A stretch of 64,000 nt of DNA from Haliclystus octoradiatus (lineage: Eukaryota > Cnidaria > Staurozoa > Stauromedusae > Haliclystidae): NCBI GenBank assembly GCA_916610825.1, contig OU744451.1:11906864-11970863 (forward strand), in the 5' to 3' direction. Of the stretch, positions 56,730-64,000 are shown in pieces. Each line of letters opens with the position of its first letter. Within the stretch, counting starts at the first letter, position 1. The position numbers and the translations under genes were made by a program. The notes below the pieces were generated by a model, which was not told the origin of the DNA, did no database searches, and worked only from the letters and a program-made list of their open reading frames with translations.

Positions 56730-57420
56730 GTAAGTAATGTAAATATAAATAGTGTAAATAGTTTAGATATAAATGTAAATAATTCAAAAGCCGATTCATA
56801 TATTAGTTTACCTTTTGAAGACCAAAAGGCAAGTGATTTTATTAATTTAGAGATGCACCGTTTAAGTGATAAAGTTGATTTTAAATTTCAACCTGTTTTT
56901 AAAAGCTTGCGGCATTCACAGATGAATTTCGACATCATAAAGAAAAACCTGAGCTCCTTACTAAGCATTGCGTCGTTTACCATTATAAGTGTGATCTGTG
57001 TGAAGCAGATTATGTCGGCTTTAGCTTGCCGACACTTACACGAACGTGCAATGGAGCACAAATTTAAGTCAAGCTCAATTGGACAGCATTATTCTGAAGT
57101 ACACAACATCAATGCTATATTCGAACTTTTGATAAAAAACTTCAACATCTTCATGTTATTCATTAGAAATATCTCGTCGTCCCTGAACACTCAGAAAGAT
57201 TCAGTTAAATCAACATTATTCTAGAAATTTTAGAATAAAAAATTGGCAAATTTTATTTGTTGATATCCATTCCATTATTGTAGAATTTTGTAATCAATGC
57301 ATCAGTAATTTTTATGTAGTATATATATACCTCTATATTTTCAATAAATTTAAGACTTGAGAATGGGGCCTAATGACCCCGAAACGTTTTTAAATAAAAA
57401 TAAGAACATCTATGCTATGA
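56730..57420 (+). mobile_element. Penelope-like element, 3' end
   Basis: The C-terminal GIY-YIG endonuclease is followed by about 200 bp of 3' UTR. That includes GGGGCCTAATGACCCCGAAA (57366-57385), a stem-loop plus GAAA that recalls the hammerhead sequences of Penelope-like elements. The RT part is missing. Confidence 0.75.
56775..57224 (+). pseudogene. Penelope-like GIY-YIG endonuclease
   Basis: SYISLPFEDQKASDFINLEM and LSDKVDFKFQPVFKS are followed, after a shift, by KPELLTKHCVVYHYKCDLCE with ADYVGF (the zinc finger and YVG part). After a second shift come CRHLHERAMEHK, SSIGQHYSEVHN and the end SSLNTQKDSVKSTLF. This is the EN domain layout of Penelope elements; at least two frameshifts are present. 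Confidence 0.85.
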
Positions 57421-57876
57421 TATTTATTGTTAAGCCAAGCTAATCAAAATACTTACATAAACATATACATAAACATACACATTATCATTCACTATTATTA
57501 TTATTATCATTATTATTCACTATGACAGAGGGAATTTTGTAGCAGTTAATAAACCTATAACATACGATGTATACAGAAATATGACTGAATATCTTTCGTA
57601 GCATATTGTTTCACAAAGCTTTCTTGACAATGGTGATTCCCTGGCTCATTGTTATGTTATCTTGATGCTAGTTAATTCATTGGTAAATTTATCAAATTTT
57701 TAAGTGGATGATGCTCTTCTTGATGGACATATTTCTAATTTAACCAAAGATTCTGACTATCTGGTGAAATATTCTGGGGTAAGAATTTGTCGGGCGCTAA
57801 TTAGACATACTTTGGAATGCGTGCTAGTATTTTCTGAGCTATAGTTAATTGATTTTTTTGTTGTTGAAACTTTACA

Positions 57877-58260
57877 GGCAAAATGGAAGGGAAGCATCAC
57901 CAGCCAAAGTCAAAATATACATTGTTTTTGTCGGTCACTGCTCCCGGATGGTTCTAAAGGAAAGCTCATTGGTTGCGACAATATGATTTGCTGTTCCAAA
58001 TGTAAAAATGGCTTCACTACAACTGCGCTTTTGCATCCAAAATTGCAATCTCAAAGAAGTCAGCTTCTGGAACTGCTGGTTGTACCGCATTCCAATTAAT
58101 CTAGAAAGGGGTGGATTTAGCCACATAAATACATGTACTGTCGACATAATGTTGATTGCATTCATGTTACATTCATTCCAGAATCCGTTATTTCTTCAGA
58201 AATTTGGAAGAAGTCACTACTGAGAAAGCACTACTTATATCTGCTGAAAATTTATTAACG
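57877..58260 (+). pseudogene. Zinc-finger (PHD-like) transposon fragment
   Basis: After an acceptor-like TTTACAG, a frame reads NIHCFCRSLLPDGSKGKLIG and CDNMICCSKCKNGF, resembling the CxC-x-GCDN PHD-like finger at the end of YqaJ-type transposon proteins. A second frame nearby reads HVTFIPESVISSEIWKKSL. Weak assignment. Confidence 0.3.
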
Positions 58261-58599
58261 ATGTCATCAAAGCTTAATATTTTTTGTCCCTCATGATGAA
58301 CAAGAACTTGTGCTCACAGGTGACTATCGGTTATGTTTTCAATATATTTTTGATGTATTAATTTTTTTGAAGGTATGGCGAAAGTTGCCTGTATGTTTTC
58401 TGATTTGTTGCAATATATATATAGTCTGAAGTTAAAATTTGTTTGCTCATCCCCATTTCAGGTATAAGTATAGATGCTATTTACATTTGCCATCTACAAT
58501 ATTTTTCTAATGTCAAGATAATACCAAAGGAACTTCTTATAATAACAGACACACAAAGCTGCATGTTGACTTTCTCCTTATCGCAGAACAAAAACAGTA

Positions 58600-60430
58600 G
58601 ATTTTGAAATGCTAAATAGAGGCATAGCAAGAATACAATAGGACAAATTGACCGAAGTTATAAACAATCATGCACCTCTAAGGAACAGATTTCTTTACGG
58701 CAACAGACCACCCTGGATGACTAATAAAATTGAACAGGAAATTAGAATTAAAGACATCCCTCTTTGTGAAAAAAAGAAAATAAATGTCATTCGAACAAAA
58801 TTCAAATACAATCAATAACGCTTGACTACTTGCAAACTTTGAGAAAAAAATCAGAAGACTGGATTCAAGCAATTTCATATGTTCCACTTGGTCTTCATTG
58901 CAAAATGATCAAATATCCATAGCAATCTGCATGCGTCTTGGTGTAGATATCTGTCAACGACATCCATGTCAACACTATGAAATACAATTTCAAAGCACGG
59001 TCATCATGGCTTTTGGTGTAAATTGTCCGCTGGTTGATGGCTGAGTCACAATGAATGCAATAATATATTTCAAAAGGACCTATCATCTGCAAAATTCCTT
59101 GGACAAATGCCATATCTATTCATGGTTTGTATTCTAGAGATGACACAGGTGCTATACAACCCACGCCTAAAATAATCAAGGCGTGCTATCGCACATTATC
59201 AGATGATTGTTGTCATGACAACATGCGTCATGATTATCAGTTGTCATGGCAACACAAATATATTCTTTTCAACATCACATTTGCTGGTAAATCCTAACTT
59301 GATGGAATGGAGCATGTCTCTCTGTTCAATAATTGTTCAGCAAGTTGGATTAGAATCAAATAATAGAAAAATTGGAGTTCATTGAATAATAAATAATAAC
59401 AAAATAAAACAGGATATTGAAATTAGATTAAAATATGTCATCAAATCATCAATAAGCTTAATGATAAAAAAATCAAAATCAATGTCCAGGCGTGCATGGA
59501 GGCATGCGTGTGCGATCGCACGCCTTATAATACAATCCATGTATCTATTACGGTTACTATTAACAAACCAGATAGTATGTACGAAATTTTCAATTTATCA
59601 TAAGTTTCAACTTGGTTTAATTTAGTTGAATAAAGTATGTTTAATTTTTGATAGAATATTTTCAAATTAAACACAAAAAAATAAATTACAATACCATAAA
59701 AAAAAATCATATTCAAGGATCAAATCACTATTGAATTGAGAAACCGTTTAAGACCCAAATAAATTTTGATTCAAAAATAAAAAGGAAAGTCATGCAAACC
59801 TTTTTAGTATCACACTCAACATCAAACATTTCAAAGTTCCATCAATAGTTACAAAAATTAACCGGTATACAAAAATTCAAATCAGTATTAATATACAGTG
59901 CAATATAACAGAACCAATTAAATTATCTCATAACAATAAATGAAATACCATCAGAATGTAAAGTTCCAATTAATAAAATAAATTATCGTCCAATTACTAC
60001 ATTGACTCATATCTCAAAAACATTTGAAAAGGTATGAACAAATCAGCTTTAATGTCACCTTAAGTCAATCTTCCCTCAAGATATGTTCGGATTAAATATA
60101 GGACACTCAACGGAAGACACTCTAAAATAATTAATTCAAGACTTCATTACTCAACTGATAACCATAAAAAGACTGTGATTGATTTCACTTGATATATCGA
60201 AAGCTTTTGATATGGTTAATTACAATTTATTATTAAAGAAATTAGAAAAGCTTGGTCTCTCCGAACCAAGCAATATGTTTTTAAAGAATTAATTGTACGG
60301 CAGAAAACAATCAGTAAAAATTGGAAATGATATATCAAAATCAACATCTGTTTGCAGGGGGGTTTCACAGGGATCAATTCTAGGTCCTATCCTATTCAGC
60401 ATTTATGTTGCTGACTTATCATGACTCAAC
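58600..60430 (+). pseudogene. LINE RT remnant, interrupted
   Basis: The linker part (KLTEVINNHAPLRNRFLYGN, RPPWMTNKIEQEIRIKD, about 58640-58770) and RT part (INYRPITTLTHISKTFEKV, LDISKAFDMVNYNLLLKKLE, GVSQGSILGPILFSIYVADL, about 59975-60420) belong to one LINE type. They are separated by about 1 kb that includes the MITE at 59178-59526. The catalytic box is lost. Confidence 0.7.
59178..59526. mobile_element. 349-bp MITE
   Basis: Ends AAGGCGTGCTATCGCACA and (inverted) AAGGCGTGCGATCGCACA match at 17 of 18 bases. Flanks ATAATC / ATAATA suggest a short target duplication. Superfamily unclear. Confidence 0.6.
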
Positions 60431-60480
60431 ATTTCATCTTCTTTGGTTAGATATACCTGTAGCCTATTATTCATCAAAGT

Positions 60481-61217
60481 CTACTGAAGATGAAATGCAT
60501 ACACCATCAAGCGCCGAATGTCTAGAAAATACCCTGAAGTCAAGCTAGGGGCAACTGCATTTGTAGATGATAGCGCAAATGTATCAGACAATCCACAGTC
60601 AGCACAACAACAATGCAAGCGCTTCGAAGAAGCATCTGCTAGAGTTGGTCTAAAAATCAACGAGAGAAAATCGAAGGTTATGCACAAAGGTGAACAGATA
60701 ACAAAACAAATCATGGCAGCATCTGGTACTACTCTTAGTACAGTCACAGATTTCACGCATCTAGGTTGCAGTTTCAGAATTGCACAAACGCCTATCCAAA
60801 GCGCAGACAACTTGCTTGGATAATAGCAACAAGAAAACTATCTACAATTTGGGAGAGTGACGCAAACGATTCAATAAAAGCGTAATTTCTCAAATTCATC
60901 GTAGAAAGCGTTTTAATATGTGCAGAAGCATGGACACTAGCCACGCTGGCCACCGAGCACTACCTCACTACTGCCTTGGAATACACCATCCAAATATTAT
61001 AAAAAACAAAAACCTATATAAAATAACAAATATGTCAAAAGTAATAACAACTATTGCTGCAAGAAGAGAAAAGTTAATTGGCCATGCCCTAAGCCAACCC
61101 ACCATACATCTGGCACTTGTATTGAACAATATACCAACTGAGCCATATACAATGGGTGGTGCACTAATAAAAACATTTGTTGGACAATTAAGGGGACTGC
61201 ATACCCGTAAAATATAA
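60481..61217 (+). pseudogene. LINE RT C-terminal remnant, second lineage
   Basis: KLGATAFVDDSANVSDNPQS (catalytic FVDD), RVGLKINERKSKVMHKGEQI and FTHLGCSF are RT palm/thumb motifs. LGIHHPNIIKNKNLYKITNM and TIAARREKLIGHALSQPT follow. It differs from the CR1-like copies and looks closer to L1/RTE-type thumbs. Confidence 0.65.
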
Positions 61218-61516
61218 AAATAAAAATATTTTGCTAAAAAATTTTTTCAATGGATTGCTAAATTTATCTATGAAAAACAGTATTGCAGTCATTATTTTAC
61301 GAATTATGAGATATAAATGTATCAAATAGGCAATTACAATCACCTAACTATTGTGATTCTGCTTGTTTTCTTAAAAAAAATGCTGTTTTTCTACTATTTT
61401 GTTGGCCATTTGACAGATTATACTGTTGTCAGTGCCTGCCTGCCCATTTTTTTTTTAATAAATTTTACGTAATTCAGCCTCCTTTGAAATCTGTTTCTCT
61501 TGGCCGTTATCATGCC

Positions 61517-62199
61517 CAGAGCCATCTATTTACAAGAGTTGGGACACGCTTTCATGTGCCGCTATCGTCTCCTATTGGACAGATGCCATTCACGTGATTT
61601 TTTGGACGCCATTTTCGTACTTTCGGCACCAGGGTTCTTGTTCTTTTGGCGCCAGGTTTCCTGTTTTAAGCGAAGCGCGCGGAAAAATACAACTTTTATC
61701 AGTGAAAACAAACATAGGCTATTAAATTATTAATTGTTGTGTTAATAGGCACAACAGTAATCGAAAAAAAAGTATTGTTTACTATTCCAACTGGGGACAA
61801 GAATTAGAAAAAGTTGTCTTTGACTGCAAAGAATAAGCGTAAGAGCGTAAGAGATACTCTTTTAACTCTACAAACTCCTTGTCCATTTAGCAATTCCAAT
61901 AGCATTGATCTGATTTACTCTTGAGCAATATGCTGATGAGATCAATAACATAGTATACATTGAAGTAAATTTGTATTCTAATTTTGAGAGTCCAGCAAAT
62001 AAATATGGAGAAAGACAACTCATAAATGGTTATATTACTCTTACTAAACAATCGCAAACCATTTCACAGAGTTCCAAAATGGCTGAAAAAAACACAACAT
62101 TCTCTTGCACATGCGCACTGCTGTTGAAAACGTGCTCGGGTCCAGGCCAAAAAACATAAATGGCATCAGTGTCCCAACTCTTGTAAATAGATGGCTCTG
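61517..62199. mobile_element. hAT-like MITE, 31-bp TIRs
   Basis: Perfect 31-bp terminal inverted repeats start CAGAGCCATCTATTTACAAG. They are flanked by ATCATGCC (61509-61516) and ATCATGCT (62200-62207), an 8-bp target duplication with one mismatch. There is no transposase in 683 bp; the ORFs inside are incidental. Confidence 0.8.
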
Positions 62200-62426
62200 A
62201 TCATGCTACTCGGTCGTGAATTCTGTTGTCTTCTATCAAATAACATATGTCATGAAATTAGGTTCATCTTGTAGTATATGAATAGTAAAGAAATAATTGA
62301 AATAAGGGATTTGTAATGCATACCTTAAATTGATTAAATAAGCTGTCTGAGTAATGCTCATATTAAATACGCGTGAAACTACGTTAGTAATTGAGAATGT
62401 GTATTCTTTGAGTTGAGTCAATCGCC

Positions 62427-62905
62427 ATTATAATATTACTAGCAATGAGTGTAGTCCATAATGGACCTTCTATGATAAAACTTTCAGATCACTTATAATT
62501 AAACAATTGACTAAGCTGACTATCGCTGTATAATACGGAGAATGAACTCTGGAGGAGAACATGAGACACAATACGCATTGAAACGATGTAGCATTAATCA
62601 ATACATCTTAATCATTCCTTTAATAAAAGTTTAATTTATTTCACATCAATTGAGTCGATTGAAATGTATAATTTAACGTAGCTTTGTCTACATAGAAAAA
62701 CTTTATTTTATGTGTTGAAAGGAAGCCAGAACACATTAATTATTATAAATTACAAATACTCAGTCAAATTTCGAAATCTGAAACTATCCATAAAAAATCA
62801 CTTCAAATCCGATCCGATCCGAAGACCTAAAATATTAACCCGAATCTGACCCGACACGATTGGATTGCGTTCGGTTCGAATTCATAAATCTTTATTGCAA
62901 TATAT
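62427..62905 (+). repeat. Rep-A copy D, first part
   Basis: It starts at ATTATAATATTACTAGCAAT and is colinear with copy A (inverted) and copy C to CTTTATTGCAATATATA. Confidence 0.85.
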
Positions 62906-63119
62906 ACAACACTAATGTGGTGTTCACAAAATAACGCCGTCAAGGTGTGGCCGGTCAAACTCGTGGCATTGCATGCAATATATTCAATATTAAATTGATT
63001 TAGCTTCGACAAGACACATGGTCCACTAATTTCTGTTATTAACATGATCAAACGATATCTTTTGTTAATTAACAATGATTTACTGATTCATATTAAAAAA
63101 AAATCAGAAAAATCGTTGA

Positions 63120-63212
63120 TAAAAACTGCCGAATGGCGGATTTGAACTTACGACCCTGATATTGTAATACCAGAGCATTAACCAATGAGCCAACCCCTTA
63201 CTTACTGTCGTA
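63120..63212 (-). repeat. tRNA-derived SINE-like sequence
   Basis: The minus strand reads GGTTGGCTCATTGGTTAATG (A-box-like D arm), an anticodon-like hairpin CTGGT...ATCAG around TTAC, and AGTTCAAATCC (B box), then a T run. Acceptor stem and T stem do not pair, so it is not a functional tRNA. It lies in the insert (about 62906-63300) within Rep-A copy D. Confidence 0.5.
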
Positions 63213-63299
63213 TGCGCTTTGACTGTACTAATCAACAAACCTGCTGCTTCGACAACGTATTACTGAACAAGGCGACAGCGCGTGTATTGATTTCAAACT

Positions 63300-64000
63300 A
63301 TATATATAATCTGAAAATATTATGATATGATAGTATATGAGCCTATATATCTTTGATCTTTGCAATCTCAGCAAGTAGGCCTGTGATTTTCATGGCAGTC
63401 TATCAAAATACTAAGAGTTCGTTGAAAATAAAATTTTAAAAGTAAACAAAAGATGTGAAATGTTGACCTCATAGTGCTTCTTGTTATCAAATTTTCCAGA
63501 CTAATAGCATCAACATTCTTTTAAAAGGAAATAAAATTCTACAATAAATCGCTATACTAATTCGATATTGATATTATGTTACATCTTGTTGTCAATATTT
63601 CTACGCGCTATTTATAATACATTACAGATGTCGAATGAAAGAAAAGATGATTATGAATAAATTAATTATTCTGATAGAAAAACGAAAACAACTCATTTTG
63701 CCAGATTCGTGATATGCATATTTATTCAGAATTTATTGAAACGGACGCGAGGGTTTATAGAGTGGAAATGTTTAGTGCAGCTTCAAAGATATAAAATACC
63801 ACAGCCGATGGTAATATTTAAATGCTCATGTTATGATGTCTGACGAAAAGGATAATTTACTATGTAGAAAATGAATCTACTTTACCATGCATTTGATCAC
63901 GATATGAAATGATCATTTTTGTCAGAATTATTTCGAATAAAAGACAATCTTTATTTTATTCTTATCGGGCGTACATTCTCCTTCGATAAAATATGGTTGT
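63300..64000 (+). repeat. Rep-A copy D, second part
   Basis: It resumes at TATATATAATCTGAAAATAT, as copy C does at 39524, and continues off the window end. Confidence 0.85.

Noticed and set aside
57355..57390. Active hammerhead in the Penelope-like remnant
   Set aside because: The GGGG/CCCC stem and GAAA are there, but the CTGANGA core reads TTGAGAA, so it cannot be functional.
61500..61733. 77-codon ORF starting MAVIMPRAIYLQEL
   Set aside because: It overlaps the TIR of the hAT-like MITE and has no family match.
63120..63212. Functional tRNA gene
   Set aside because: Acceptor and T stems do not pair and the anticodon loop has the wrong size.

Overview
This is a 64-kb piece of an AT-rich animal nuclear genome. 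The backbone is one host gene on the minus strand, a PARP4 (vault poly/mono-ADP-ribosyltransferase) orthologue. I could assemble 16 exons with compatible phases and GT/AG junctions, running from about 43.9 kb (5') to 1.35 kb (3'). They cover the end of the ART catalytic domain (H-Y-E triad present), a complete VIT domain and the start of the vWA domain (MIDAS DxSxS present). Earlier exons (BRCT, PARP regulatory domain) and later ones (rest of vWA, vault-binding C-terminus) were not found and probably lie outside the window. PARP4 is absent from the usual insect and nematode models, so the host is a non-ecdysozoan invertebrate or similar metazoan. I cannot name the species.

The introns are mostly mobile DNA. 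From left to right: a hAT-like MITE with a perfect 8-bp target duplication (0.28-1.16 kb); a repeat I call Rep-A (long, non-coding, several copies) interrupted by a pogo/Tigger transposon (4.8-6.95 kb); a Ty1/copia element with both 193-bp LTRs and a copia-type half-tRNA primer site (9.8-14.0 kb); a decayed CR1/Jockey-like LINE (15.4-19.3 kb); two copies of a ~450-bp dispersed repeat (25.8 and 30.65 kb); a piggyBac-like non-autonomous element (31.1-32.1 kb); a THAP/ISL2EU-Harbinger transposon (34.4-36.2 kb); a 12-unit ~250-bp satellite (36.48-39.52 kb); more Rep-A (39.5-43.2 kb); LINE endonuclease remnants (44.2-45.2 kb); a BEL/Pao-like gag remnant (46.0-46.4 kb); a DIRS-like gag ORF (47.2-48.6 kb); a LINE with an intact 700-codon RT ORF (48.7-52.6 kb); a Ty3/gypsy gag-protease remnant (52.6-54.2 kb); a MULE-like remnant (54.7-55.4 kb); a Penelope-like GIY-YIG remnant (56.7-57.4 kb); further LINE remnants and MITEs (58.6-62.2 kb); and another Rep-A copy leaving the window (62.4-64 kb).

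The most interesting object is the satellite. Each unit ends in a sequence that folds as a type I hammerhead ribozyme: CTGATGA, stem II, GAAA, a 3-bp stem III, a GUC cleavage triplet and a 7-bp stem I. Eight of 12 copies keep every core base. Each unit also has a palindromic NRF1-type motif, an octamer-like ATTTGCAT, a C(UUCG)G hairpin and a long U-loop hairpin. The array starts and stops close to the ribozyme cleavage point and sits in a TA-rich spot of Rep-A, a spot that is empty in one other copy and holds a different insert in a third. This looks like a retrozyme-type, circular-RNA-producing repeat; a Penelope-like remnant lies about 18 kb away.

No rRNA or CRISPR was seen. Two tRNA-like stretches look like degenerate SINE heads rather than functional tRNA genes.
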